Origin: CAMPKL01 sp963817465
Lineage (GTDB): Bacteria; Acidobacteriota; Terriglobia; Bryobacterales; UBA6623
DNA: 64,000 nt
Reading direction: 5' to 3'
Assembly (NCBI GenBank): GCA_963817465.1
Contig: CAWFOP010000021.1
Span: 124,001 to 188,000 of the forward strand
Each line of letters opens with the position of its first letter. Positions within the stretch are counted from its first letter, which is position 1. Positions 17,088 through 26,866 of this stretch are shown piece by piece. The notes under the pieces were generated by a model, which saw nothing but the letters and a program-made list of their open reading frames with translations, was not told the DNA's origin and searched no databases. The position numbers were made by a program, and so were the translations under genes.

Positions 17088-19550
17088 TCAATTCCGCGAC
17101 AGTTGGCGCGACGCGACGGCGTGAATGAGGTAGCGCCGCGTGAGAGCCTCGGAAACAGCGGGCAATTCCTCGGCGAGCTTCGCGAGCAGCTCTTCGAGGT
17201 GAACGCGGGAGCCGTCGGGCCCGAGCGAAGCCAGGCGCTCGAGGTCGGCCAGTCGCACCGCCGTCAAGGCGCCGAGAACGATGCGAGCGGCGGGCGAGCG
17301 GCGCACGGTGGGCGGCCCTTGCGGCAGCTCGTCGATGTGCTCGCTCATGCGCGCGAGCTGAAACGCCACCGAGCGCGGGTTGGCCTCGTCGATGAGCAGC
17401 AAGTCGATGGTCAAGTCGTCTTGCAGCGACGTGAGGTAGCGCGAGCGGTAGGTGATGGAGCTGTCGGCGATCTCGAGCAGCATCTCGAGGCGCGCGCGGC
17501 TGTTTTCGGCGGGCGTGGCCAAGCCGCGGCGCAGCAGTTGGACCAGTTGGATGGCGCGCTCGAGGCGGCGGCCGACTTCGAGCAGGCGCCAGCCGTGGCC
17601 CCGCGTCATGCTCTCCATCACCAGGCCCGAGAAGGCTGAAAGCGAGATGATCGCGCGGTCGAGCAGATCGAGCGCCGAGCTGACGCGCGTGGGCTCGACC
17701 GGGTGCGATTCGGTGAAGTCCTGATGCAGCCGGTTGAGGATGCGCCAGGCGTCGGCGGAGATGCGGTCGCGCAGCAGCCAGGCGAGCCGGCGCAAGTTCT
17801 GAACTCCCCAGCCGAAGCCGCCGCGGCGCTTGGCGTCGTAGATCATCGCCGTCAGCTCGCGTTCGAGCAGACGCGCGGGGTTGCGCCGGGCGTCTACGCC
17901 CTCGGCGATGGTCAGGTAACCCATGTCGCGCAGCAGCGAGACGGCGGCGTGAAGCGCCGAGGCGGCGCCGCGGACCGACTCCTCGGCGAGCAGCGGCAGC
18001 ACGCTGCGCACGATGCGTACCGAGGCGTCGACGCGTTCGGCGTAACGGCCGAGCCAGAAGAGATTCTCGGCGACGCGGCTGGGCAGGTCGAACGTCGCGC
18101 GGCTGACGTCGATGGGCTGCGCGCGGGGTCGCAGCAGCGTGAGGTCGGGCGATTCGGTGTCGCCCAGCACCCAGGTGTCTTTGCTGCCGCCGCCCTCTTG
18201 CATCGAGACGTCGAGCGTGTCGATGGAGGGGGTAAAGCGCGACAGACCGCCGGGCATCACGGCGTAGTTGTCGCCATCGGAGACGGCGTAGACGCGGACG
18301 ACCAGGTAGCGCGGCTGCATCTTGCCGTCGACCCAGGTGGGCGTGGTCGACAGGGACACGCGCTCTTGCGCGATATAGCGGTGCGGCGAGGCGCGCATCT
18401 TCGCGAGCAGCGATTCGCGCTCGTTGGCGCTGAGCTTCGAAGCAAAGATCGGCTCGCGGCGGCGGCGGACGGTCGCGCCCTTGACGACTAATTCGTCGAG
18501 GTGGTCGATGACATAGGAGCGCGGCTTATCTTGCCCGCACCACCAGGTCGCGACCGACGGGACGCGCAGCTCTTCGCCAAGCAGCGTACGGCAAAGCGCC
18601 GGCAGGAAAGCCGCCATGGCCGGCGCCTCGACCAGGCCCGAGCCGAGCGAGTTGGCGACGGTGACGCCCCCGGCGCGGACGGCTTGAACGAGCCCGGGCA
18701 CTCCGAGCATGGAGTCGCCGCGCAGCTCGAGCGGGTCGCAAAAACTGTCGTCCTGGCGGCGCAGGACGAGGTCGATCGGCAGCAGGCCGCCGAGGGTCTT
18801 GAGGTAGACGCGGTTGTCGCGGCAGGTCAGATCGCCGCCCTCGACGAGCGTATAGCCGAGGTAGCGGGCCAGGTAGGCGTGCTCGAAGTAGGTCTCGTTA
18901 TAGGGCCCGGGCGTGAGGACCGCGATGCGCGGATTCTCTTGCACGCTGTGGGCCTGCGCGATGAGCGCGTCGCGCAGCTTTTGGAAGTAGTGCGCCAGCC
19001 GGCGCACGTTCGCCTTCTCGAAAAGGTCGGGGAAAGAGCGCCGCATGACGATGCGGTTTTCCAGAGCGTAGCCCGAGCCGGACGGCGCTTGCGTGCGATC
19101 GGCGACGACCCACCACTGGCCGTCGGGCGCGCGCACCAGGTCGGCGGCGTAGATCGTGAGGAATGAGCCGTTGTTGGGCTCGATGCCGTGACAGGGGCGC
19201 AGATAGCCGGGATGGCTGAAGATCAGGTCGGGCGGCAGGCGGTTCTCGGCGAGCAGGCGGCGGGGACCGTAAAGGTCCTTGAGGATCAGGTTGAACAGGC
19301 GCGCGCGCTGCTGGATGGCCGCCTCGAGGCGCGCCCACTCGTCGCCCGCCATGATCTGCGGCATCATGTCGAGCGGCCACGGACGTTCTAGGTTGTCCTG
19401 GCTTTCGCTGTAGACGTTGTAGGTGATGCCGTTGTCGTGGATCAGGCGCAGGGCCTGTTCCCAGCGATTGCGGATTTCGGCGGGTCCGAGACCGTCGAGG
19501 CCGCTGAGCAGCTTTTGCCAGTGCGGACGGCGGGCGCCGTCGGCCATCAT
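17088..19550 (-). CDS. Circularly permuted ATP-grasp protein fused to alpha-E domain
   Basis: An 820-residue two-part protein. Residues about 30-490 are the circularly permuted type-2 ATP-grasp domain ('LFNLILKDLYGPRRLL', 'HGIEPNNGSFLTIYAADLVR', 'TPGPYNETYFEHAYLARYLG', 'MQPRYLVVRVYAVSDGDNYA'). Residues about 500-815 are the helical alpha-E domain starting 'SRVAENLFWLGRYAERVDAS'. In many genomes these two domains are separate neighbouring genes beside a transglutaminase and are thought to form a peptide-bond (amidoligase) modification system, with unknown substrate. Here they are fused and followed after 5 bp by the transglutaminase. Cytoplasmic. Start ATG 19550 (ATGATG); a TATAAC -10-like box lies about 35 bases upstream. 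Confidence 0.88.
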   Translation of the reverse strand: MMADGARRPHWQKLLSGLDGLGPAEIRNRWEQALRLIHDNGITYNVYSESQDNLERPWPLDMMPQIMAGDEWARLEAAIQQRARLFNLILKDLYGPRRLLAENRLPPDLIFSHPGYLRPCHGIEPNNGSFLTIYAADLVRAPDGQWWVVADRTQAPSGSGYALENRIVMRRSFPDLFEKANVRRLAHYFQKLRDALIAQAHSVQENPRIAVLTPGPYNETYFEHAYLARYLGYTLVEGGDLTCRDNRVYLKTLGGLLPIDLVLRRQDDSFCDPLELRGDSMLGVPGLVQAVRAGGVTVANSLGSGLVEAPAMAAFLPALCRTLLGEELRVPSVATWWCGQDKPRSYVIDHLDELVVKGATVRRRREPIFASKLSANERESLLAKMRASPHRYIAQERVSLSTTPTWVDGKMQPRYLVVRVYAVSDGDNYAVMPGGLSRFTPSIDTLDVSMQEGGGSKDTWVLGDTESPDLTLLRPRAQPIDVSRATFDLPSRVAENLFWLGRYAERVDASVRIVRSVLPLLAEESVRGAASALHAAVSLLRDMGYLTIAEGVDARRNPARLLERELTAMIYDAKRRGGFGWGVQNLRRLAWLLRDRISADAWRILNRLHQDFTESHPVEPTRVSSALDLLDRAIISLSAFSGLVMESMTRGHGWRLLEVGRRLERAIQLVQLLRRGLATPAENSRARLEMLLEIADSSITYRSRYLTSLQDDLTIDLLLIDEANPRSVAFQLARMSEHIDELPQGPPTVRRSPAARIVLGALTAVRLADLERLASLGPDGSRVHLEELLAKLAEELPAVSEALTRRYLIHAVASRQLSRN

Positions 19551-19698
19551 CTCGTCAAAATGCCCGGAAATCGGGTTATATCCGCGGTCGCTCCGCCAGG
19601 GCGCCGCGGCCGGAGTCTCGACTGACGTTTCGGTCGCGATGATCCGATTCTTACACAGGATTCAGCGACCGCGGGACGAGGCTAGGGTCCGCTAAGCG

Positions 19699-20670
<972 letters not shown>

Positions 20671-20673
20671 AAA

Positions 20674-21969
20674 CTACTCGGCTAGGCGCACGCCGCTGAA
20701 CTGCCAGCGCGCCTCGGGCGGAAAGAAATTGCGATACGTCGAGCGCATATGGTCTTGAGACGTTACGCACGAGCCGCCGCGCAGCACGAACTGATTGCAC
20801 ATGAACTTGCCGTTGTACTCGCCGACGGCGCCCGGCGCGGCGCGGAAGCCCGGGTAGGGCGAGTAGGGGCTCGCCGTCCACTCCCAGACGTCGCCGAACA
20901 TTTGAACCAAGCCGGGTCCGGGCGGCGCGGGGGCGGGGTGATGGCGGCCGGCGTCGCGGAAGTTGCCGACGATCTCGATTCCGTCGGCCGCGATCTCCCA
21001 CTCGGCCTCGGTCGGCAGACGCTTGCCGGCCCAGTTGGCGTAGGCGTCGGCCTCGAAGTAGCTGAGGTGGGTGACCGGCTCGTTCTCATCGAGCGGCACG
21101 ACGCCGCCCAGGGTGAACGCGCTCCAGCGGCCGTTACCGCAGTTGCGCCAGTAGAGCGGGGCTTCCCAGCGGTTTTCGAGGACGGCCGCCCAGCCCAGCG
21201 ACAGCCAATGCTCGGGCTTGCGATAGCCGCCGTCTTCGATGAACTCGAGGTACTCGCCGTTGGTGAGCAAGCGCGAGGCTAAGCGGAAGGGCTCGAGATA
21301 GACCTTGTGGCGCGGCGATTCATTGTCGTAGGCGAAGGCTTCTCCGTGGTAGCCGATCTCGCGGACGCCGCCTGGGAACTCGACCCACTCGCACGGCGCC
21401 GGCTCAATCGTGAACTCGGCGATCTCGGGGAACGCTTGATAGACGGGGTCGAGCGGGTTAGTCGCCAAAATGTGCTTGAAGTCGGTGAACAGCAGCTCTT
21501 GGTGTTGCTGTTCGTGGTTGAAGCCCAGCTCGAGCAACCCGCCGATTTTCAGCCAGTCGTCGTCGGAGGCATTGGCGAGCAGCGCGGCCATGCCGCGGTC
21601 AACATGGCCGCGGTAGGCGTAGGTGTCGCTTACCGTCGGGCGGCTCAGCAGGCCGCGCTCGGGGCGGGGATGGCGCTCGCCGACCGCCTCGTAATACGAA
21701 TTGAACAGGTAGTTATAGCGCGGATGGAACTTGCGGTATTCCTGGTCGAAGGCCTCGAGCAGGAACGTCTCGAAGAACCAGGACGTGTGCGCCAGATGCC
21801 ATTTGGGCGGGCTGACGTCGGGCATCGTCTGCACGACGTAGTCCTCCACGGCGAGCGGACGGCAGATCTGTTCGGACACCGCCCGGATGCGCTTGTAGCG
21901 CTCGAGCGCGGCGTCACGATCGGTTGCGGCCGCTGCGGGAGCGGAGTCGGGGGACTGCAGGGAGGCCAT
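20674..21969 (-). CDS. egtB: Hercynine sulfoxide synthase (ergothioneine biosynthesis)
   Basis: A 431-residue EgtB. N-terminal DinB-like domain with the iron-binding triad: 'WHLAHTSWFFETFLL' and the HxxxHxE motif in 'NHEQQHQELLFTDF'. C-terminal formylglycine-generating-enzyme-like (sulfatase-modifying-factor) fold ending 'RGGSCVTS...STYRNFFPP...FSGVRLAE'. It joins hercynine to cysteine or gamma-glutamylcysteine with O2. No egtA, egtC or egtE is nearby, so the C-S lyase step is done elsewhere. I use ATG 21969; ATG 21987 is also possible. A much longer open frame runs upstream, but that is the antisense of hemB. Confidence 0.93.
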   Translation of the reverse strand: MASLQSPDSAPAAAATDRDAALERYKRIRAVSEQICRPLAVEDYVVQTMPDVSPPKWHLAHTSWFFETFLLEAFDQEYRKFHPRYNYLFNSYYEAVGERHPRPERGLLSRPTVSDTYAYRGHVDRGMAALLANASDDDWLKIGGLLELGFNHEQQHQELLFTDFKHILATNPLDPVYQAFPEIAEFTIEPAPCEWVEFPGGVREIGYHGEAFAYDNESPRHKVYLEPFRLASRLLTNGEYLEFIEDGGYRKPEHWLSLGWAAVLENRWEAPLYWRNCGNGRWSAFTLGGVVPLDENEPVTHLSYFEADAYANWAGKRLPTEAEWEIAADGIEIVGNFRDAGRHHPAPAPPGPGLVQMFGDVWEWTASPYSPYPGFRAAPGAVGEYNGKFMCNQFVLRGGSCVTSQDHMRSTYRNFFPPEARWQFSGVRLAE

Positions 21970-22086
21970 ACGCGAGGAGGTCCTCATGTTAGCGTGCGAA
22001 CTTCGCTCCATCTTGTAAACACCGCCGGCTGAAACAGAGTTACAACAGAGGCGTGCGGACTCGTACGCCGCGTTAAGATTGGGACG

Positions 22087-23055
22087 ATGTTCCAACGTCC
22101 TCGCCGCAACCGGATCAACGCCGCGATGCGCGGCCTCGTGCGCGAGACGCGGCTCGACGCCTCGAACCTGGTTTTGCCTGTCTTTGTCGAGGAAGGCAAG
22201 CAGGTGCGGCGGCCGATTCCGTCGATGCCGGGCGTGGTGCGCTACTCGATCGACGAATTGGTCAAGGACGCGGCCGAAGCGTTCGCGCTGGGCGTGCCGG
22301 GCGTGGCGCTGTTCCCGGCGCTCGCCGACAATCTCAAGGATTCCAAGGGCTCGGAGAGCGTGAACCCCGACGGCTTGCTGCAACGCGCCGTCCGCGCGCT
22401 CAAGAAAGACGTGCCGGGTCTGCTGGTGATCACCGATGTGGCGCTCGACCCCTATTCGAGCGACGGGCACGACGGCGTGTTGCGCGACGGCAAGATCTTG
22501 AACGACGAGACTCTGCCGCTGCTCGCGAAGATGGCCGTGGCGCAAGCGGCCGCCGGAGCGGACGTCGTGGCGCCGTCGGACATGATGGACGGCCGCGTCG
22601 GCGCGATTCGCGAGGCGCTCGACGACGCCGGGTATACGAACGTTGCGATCTGCAGCTACTGCGCCAAGTACGCTTCGTCGTTCTACGGGCCGTTCCGCGA
22701 CGCGCTCGATTCCGCGCCGAAGAGCGGCGACAAGAAGACCTACCAAATGGACCCGGCGAACGCACGCGAGGCGTTGCGCGAGATCGAGCTCGACGAGGCC
22801 GAGGGCGCGGATTGGATTCTGATCAAGCCGGGGCTGCCTTACCTCGACATCGTGCGGCTGGCGCGCGAGTCGACCGCGCTGCCCGTCGCGGCGTACCACG
22901 TCTCGGGCGAGTACGCCATGCTCAAAGCCGCCGCGCAAAACGGCTGGCTCGACTACGACAAGTGCCTGATCGAGGCGCTGACCTGCTTGCGGCGGGCCGG
23001 GGCCGACATCATCTTCACCTACGGCGCGGTCGAAGCGGCGAAGCTGCTGGGCTAG
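22087..23055 (+). CDS. hemB: Delta-aminolevulinic acid dehydratase (porphobilinogen synthase)
   Basis: A 322-residue HemB that condenses two 5-aminolevulinate molecules to porphobilinogen for heme and corrin synthesis. Both Schiff-base lysines are seen: 'SYCAKYASSFYGPFRDA' (about 196-212) and 'ILIKPGLPYLD' (about 246-256). The metal-site loop reads 'DVALDPYSSDGHDG', lacking the cysteines of zinc-type enzymes, so this is a Mg2+/K+-type enzyme. Divergent from egtB with 117 bp between; TAAGAT lies 7 bases before the ATG, so the mRNA may be leaderless. Confidence 0.96.
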   Translation: MFQRPRRNRINAAMRGLVRETRLDASNLVLPVFVEEGKQVRRPIPSMPGVVRYSIDELVKDAAEAFALGVPGVALFPALADNLKDSKGSESVNPDGLLQRAVRALKKDVPGLLVITDVALDPYSSDGHDGVLRDGKILNDETLPLLAKMAVAQAAAGADVVAPSDMMDGRVGAIREALDDAGYTNVAICSYCAKYASSFYGPFRDALDSAPKSGDKKTYQMDPANAREALREIELDEAEGADWILIKPGLPYLDIVRLARESTALPVAAYHVSGEYAMLKAAAQNGWLDYDKCLIEALTCLRRAGADIIFTYGAVEAAKLLG

Positions 23056-23091
23056 CCGCGCCGCCGTTCTTCCTCGTACAATGCCGCAAGC

Positions 23092-24339
23092 ATGTCGAGG
23101 ATCGCTGTTCTCTTACTTCTCTTGTCGATTCGCGCTGTCGCCGCGGACTGGCCGCAGTGGCGCGGGCCCGAGCGTACCGGCATCTCGAGCGAGACGGAGC
23201 TGCTCGACCAGTGGCCGGAAGGCGGCCCGCGGCTGCTGTGGAAGGTCGAAGGCATCGGCGACGGATATGCGACGCCGTCGGTGGTGGGCGACCGCATCTA
23301 CGCTCTGGGCAACCATGGCATGGACAACGAGTTCGTGCAGGCGCTGGCGGTCGAGGACGGCCGCCAAATCTGGTCGGTGAAGCTCGGCGGAGTCGGGAAC
23401 CCGGATCAGGAGCCGTCGTACCCGATGGCGCGCTCAACGCCGACGATCGACGGCGATGTGCTGTACGCATTGAGCTCGGACGGCGACTTGGTCGCGGTCC
23501 AGACGTCGACGGGTGAAGAGCTGTGGCGCAAGAGCCTGCGGCGCGATTTCGCCGGGCTGCCGGGCAAGTGGGCGTACGCCGAGTCGCCGCTGATCGACGG
23601 CGACACGCTGGTCGTCTCGCCGGGCGGGGAAGAGGCGACCGTCGTGGCGCTGAACAAGACGAACGGCGAGGCGATCTGGAAGTCGCGGGTGCCGGACGGC
23701 GATGCGGCGGCCTACTCGTCGCCGATCGTCATCGACGCGGCGGGACGCAGGCAATACGTCGTCTTCCTCGACAAGGGCGTCGTCGGCGTCGACGCCGAGA
23801 CGGGCGAGTATCTGTGGCGCTACAACCGCACCGCCAACGGCCCGGCGAACATCCCGACGCCGGTGCACCAAGACGGCTACGTTTACAGCGCCAACGCACG
23901 GCGCTTCGGCGGCGGTCTGGTGCGGCTCGCGGCGAACGGCGGCGGCGTGACGGCCGAGGAAGTCTACTTCGCACGCACAGTGCCGAACACACTGGGAGGC
24001 CAGGTGTTGCTCGACGGCCGCCTCTACGGCACGAACCCGGAAGGGCCGGTGTCGGTGGACTTTTTGACCGGCGAGGTCAACTGGCAAGCGCCGGGCGGGC
24101 CGGGGGCCGTGCTCTACGCTGACGGTGACTTCTACATTCACTTTGAGAGCGGCGAGGTGGCGCTGGCCGAGGCGACGCCCGAGGCGTATCGCGAAAAGGG
24201 GCGCTTCAGGCCGCCGGGTCCGCCGGCGCACGCGCTCGGACCGAGCGAGATGGCATGGGCGCATCCGGTGGTGGCGAACGGGCGGCTGTATATCCGCGAC
24301 CTGGGCACGCTGTGGTGCTACGACGTCAAGGCGCGCTGA
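23092..24339 (+). CDS. PQQ-type beta-propeller repeat protein, secreted
   Basis: A 415-residue protein with a signal peptide (MSRIAVLLLLLSIRAVA) followed by 'DWPQWRGPERTGIS', the usual opening of outer-membrane-assembly-like PQQ propeller proteins in acidobacteria and planctomycetes. Blades carry the 'G...LWK/LWR' pattern: 'GPRLLWKVEGIGDG', 'DGRQIWSVKL', 'TGEELWRKSL', 'NGEAIWKSR', 'TGEYLWRYN'. No dehydrogenase catalytic residues were recognised, so a binding or scaffolding role is likely. TACAAT is 9 bases before the ATG, so the transcript has almost no leader. Confidence 0.87.
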   Translation: MSRIAVLLLLLSIRAVAADWPQWRGPERTGISSETELLDQWPEGGPRLLWKVEGIGDGYATPSVVGDRIYALGNHGMDNEFVQALAVEDGRQIWSVKLGGVGNPDQEPSYPMARSTPTIDGDVLYALSSDGDLVAVQTSTGEELWRKSLRRDFAGLPGKWAYAESPLIDGDTLVVSPGGEEATVVALNKTNGEAIWKSRVPDGDAAAYSSPIVIDAAGRRQYVVFLDKGVVGVDAETGEYLWRYNRTANGPANIPTPVHQDGYVYSANARRFGGGLVRLAANGGGVTAEEVYFARTVPNTLGGQVLLDGRLYGTNPEGPVSVDFLTGEVNWQAPGGPGAVLYADGDFYIHFESGEVALAEATPEAYREKGRFRPPGPPAHALGPSEMAWAHPVVANGRLYIRDLGTLWCYDVKAR

Positions 24340-24440
24340 GGCGCGTCCCGCTCGCCCATGGCAACGACCGCGAAGCTCGAGATCGCGCACGTTACGCGCC
24401 TGCGCGAGGGCGAGAGCACGTGTAGCAGCCTGCAGGATGC

Positions 24441-24578
24441 AGCGGAGCGGAATCCGGGGATCGACTGGACGGGAAGTCTTGGAAAGATTATCTTGGATCG
24501 CGTTTTAGGGCCCCGGGTGTCCGCTACGCTCGACCCGGGGCTATCCATTGCTTCGTCCTCCGGACGAGGTCGCGCCGG
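24441..24578. repeat. Dispersed intergenic hairpin repeat, copy 2
   Basis: Near-identical to 3332-3470, with the same stems (CCCCGGG/CCCGGGG and CGTCC/GGACG). It ends 6 bp from the stop codon of the VOC gene and fills most of the 244-bp gap between two converging genes, where it may act as a bidirectional terminator or be an inserted element. Confidence 0.7.
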
Positions 24579-24583
24579 GAGGT

Positions 24584-25372
24584 CTAGCGGGCCGCTGCGA
24601 GTCCGTCGGTGAGCTCGATGTAGGTGCCCCAGGGATCGGTGAGAAACGCGATCGATGTGTGGATGGCGTCGACGTGGCGGTAGGGCATGTCGAACTTCAC
24701 GCCCTTGGCTTCGAGCTGCTTGCAGAAGGCTTCGAGGCCTTTGATCTCAAAGCCGATGTGGTCGACGGCGCGGCCTTTTGTCCCCACGGGCTTTTCTTCG
24801 GCTTGTCCGATCGACAGCCGCACGCCGGGGAACCACACTTCCTCCCAGCGTCCACGCTGGCCGGCCTTGCCGCCGAACATGTCGACGTACCACTGCTGCA
24901 TGGCGGCGACATCGGTCGTGTAGAGGTGAATGTGATGATGCGCGACGGGCACGGTCAGCGTCGGGTCTTCGCTCAGCTCCACTTTGATGTCGCCGGGGAG
25001 GCGCAAGAAAGCCTGCGTCGGGCTGGGCCGCGTGGGATAGACCTCGAAGCCCAAGCTTTCCCAGTGCGCGACTTGTTTTTCGAGGTCGCGGACGTAGAAG
25101 CCCAGGTGGTTGACGGTCGAGCCCTCGGAGCCTCCGGTCGGCTCGCCCTTCTTGAGGATGATCATCGCGCCCGGCAACAGCAAGGCGTTCAGCGAGCCGA
25201 TGGTCGCCGGTCGTGCGCCGAGGCCCTCGACCCAGGCCCTTTGCTGCGCCGCGAAGTTGGCTTCGCTGACCAGCAAGTGCAAATGGCCCATGCCGACTTC
25301 GCCGGGTCCGAGCTGCGGGATCTGCGCCGACAGGCAGCCGGCGACAAGGAGAAGGGAAGCGAGTACTTTCAT
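24584..25372 (-). CDS. Two-domain VOC (glyoxalase-fold) lipoprotein
   Basis: A 262-residue protein with a short signal peptide and a lipobox-like VAGC (Cys13). It has two VOC domains: about 28-135 ('MGHLHLLVSEANFAAQQRAW', 'TVNHLGFYVRDLEKQVAHWE') and about 143-255 ('HHHIHLYTTDVAAMQQWYVD', 'DHIGFEIKGLEAFCKQLEAK', 'AFLTDPWGTYIELTDGL'). The His and Glu positions usual for metal binding are present in the second domain. Substrate unknown. An exported VOC protein is uncommon compared with the cytosolic glyoxalases and dioxygenases. Confidence 0.82.
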   Translation of the reverse strand: MKVLASLLLVAGCLSAQIPQLGPGEVGMGHLHLLVSEANFAAQQRAWVEGLGARPATIGSLNALLLPGAMIILKKGEPTGGSEGSTVNHLGFYVRDLEKQVAHWESLGFEVYPTRPSPTQAFLRLPGDIKVELSEDPTLTVPVAHHHIHLYTTDVAAMQQWYVDMFGGKAGQRGRWEEVWFPGVRLSIGQAEEKPVGTKGRAVDHIGFEIKGLEAFCKQLEAKGVKFDMPYRHVDAIHTSIAFLTDPWGTYIELTDGLAAAR

Positions 25373-25437
25373 TTTGTGTGAGCGACGTCGCGATGCGACT
25401 GTCGGGGGGAATTATACCCGCATTGAGCGGGACGCCG

Positions 25438-26580
25438 TCACCTGACGGCTTGCTCGCCGCCGGCGGGCGGCCCGTGAGCGGCGGCGGCGCGCTGCGCAAG
25501 CACCTGGTCCACGTCGGAGGAGGAGCCGAGCAGAACGGCGATCCAGCGCGTCTGGTCGGATGCGTCCATGGCGATCTTGACCGCCATGGTCAGCGGAATC
25601 GACAGCAGCATGCCCACCGGTCCGAGGATCCAGCCCCAAAAGATCAAGGAGACGATGACGGCGAAGGTCGACAAGCCGAGGCCCTCGCCCATGAACTTGG
25701 GTTCAACGATGTTGCCGATCACGTTGTTGATCAAGACGTAGCCGACCAGGATGATGCCGGCCCGCCCCGGGCCGAGCTGCACGGCGGCCAGCAAGACGGG
25801 CGGAACCGCGGCGACGATCGATCCGATATTGGGCACGTAGTTGAACAGGAATGCGAGCAGGCCCCAGAGCAGCGGGAAGTCGACGCCGACGATCGCGCAC
25901 AGCAAGCCGGCGATGAGTCCGGTCAGCAGGCTGACCCAGGTCTTGATGAGCAGGTACTGGTTGATGCTCGAGCCCAGCGTGCGGAAGCGCAGGATCGAGG
26001 TTCCGTCGCCGCCGAACGCCGCTCGCAGCTTGTCCGGGAAGCCTTCCATCTCGAGCAGCAGGAAGATCACCATGATGACGATCAGGAAGCCGTTAGCCAG
26101 TATGCTGCCCAGGCCGCTGAACAGGTTGGCGGCGAGATCGAGAACCTGATTGGGGTTGACGAGGTCGCCGGCGAGGCGTTCGATTTCGAGCGATACTCCG
26201 TAGTCGCCGAGATAGTCGCTGACTTCGTTGAAGCTTTCGCGCGCTCGCGCTTCGTACACGGGCAACTGGCGGCGGAAGTCGCTGACCGAGGAGCCGACGA
26301 TGCCGGCCATGAAGGCGAAGACACCGAGCACCGCGGTCACCACCAAGGCCAGGCTGACCGCGAAAGGCGCACCCTTGCCGTAAAGGAAATAGACCGCCGG
26401 CGCGACCGCTACGGCCACGAATACAGCCGCAAGCACGATCAGGACGAGGTCTTGGGCGGCTTTGAGGCCCGCCACGACGACGACGAAGGCGGCCAACGTG
26501 AACAGAAAGCTGCTGCGTTGCGGTCGCAAGATCGAATCGATCTTCTCGGGCGCGACCGGATCTGGGGCCGAGGCGGTCAA
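25438..26580 (-). CDS. AI-2E family (PerM-like) membrane transporter
   Basis: A 380-residue protein with about eight hydrophobic segments and the family signature 'LFNYVPNIGSIVAAVPPVLL' followed by 'NNVIGNIVEPKFMGEGLGLS'. The family includes TqsA, YdiK and Na+/H+ antiporter-like members; substrates are mostly uncertain. A periplasmic/cytoplasmic helical segment (about 100-150, 'FRRQLPVYEARARESFNEVS') is typical. Start is a TTG at 26580; no better in-frame start is seen. Not linked to quorum-sensing genes here. Confidence 0.88.
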   Translation of the reverse strand: MTASAPDPVAPEKIDSILRPQRSSFLFTLAAFVVVVAGLKAAQDLVLIVLAAVFVAVAVAPAVYFLYGKGAPFAVSLALVVTAVLGVFAFMAGIVGSSVSDFRRQLPVYEARARESFNEVSDYLGDYGVSLEIERLAGDLVNPNQVLDLAANLFSGLGSILANGFLIVIMVIFLLLEMEGFPDKLRAAFGGDGTSILRFRTLGSSINQYLLIKTWVSLLTGLIAGLLCAIVGVDFPLLWGLLAFLFNYVPNIGSIVAAVPPVLLAAVQLGPGRAGIILVGYVLINNVIGNIVEPKFMGEGLGLSTFAVIVSLIFWGWILGPVGMLLSIPLTMAVKIAMDASDQTRWIAVLLGSSSDVDQVLAQRAAAAHGPPAGGEQAVR

Positions 26581-26719
26581 GTAGTCAATAGGGTAACCGG
26601 TTGCGGGAATGAAGATGGTCCGTTTTGGTCAAAGCGGGGGAGGTCAGTATCGGACAGGGTCATCCGACCGTCGGCAAGGCGCCGACTCTCGCGATCCTCA
26701 TGCGGAGGTCGGTGACGGA

Positions 26720-26866
26720 AGGCAACCCTTTTGACCAGGGTAGGCGCGGTCCCACCAAACAGCCTAGATCGGGTAGGTTCCGCGAAATTCCAATAGTCAG
26801 GAAGTTACTCTCAGCCCCGCCCTGGCAGCCCTTTCAGCCCTCGCAGAGAGCTACAATTCCCCTGTC
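26720..26866 (+). repeat. Conserved kinase-upstream block, copy A
   Basis: About 147 bp directly before the kinase start that recurs before the intact kinase (34944-35097) and before the kinase remnant (37873-37971). Shared landmarks in order: CCCTTTTGACCAGGGTAGGC, GGTCCCACCAAA, GGGTAGGTTCCGCGAAATT, GGAAGTTACTC and a TACAAT -10-like box followed nine bases later by the TTG start codon. It may act as a promoter/leader unit that travels with the kinase genes. Confidence 0.65.

Noticed and set aside
21970..22938. N-terminal extension of EgtB to 754 residues
   Set aside because: The extra part is antisense to hemB and not EgtB-like; the normal EgtB length is reached from ATG 21969.
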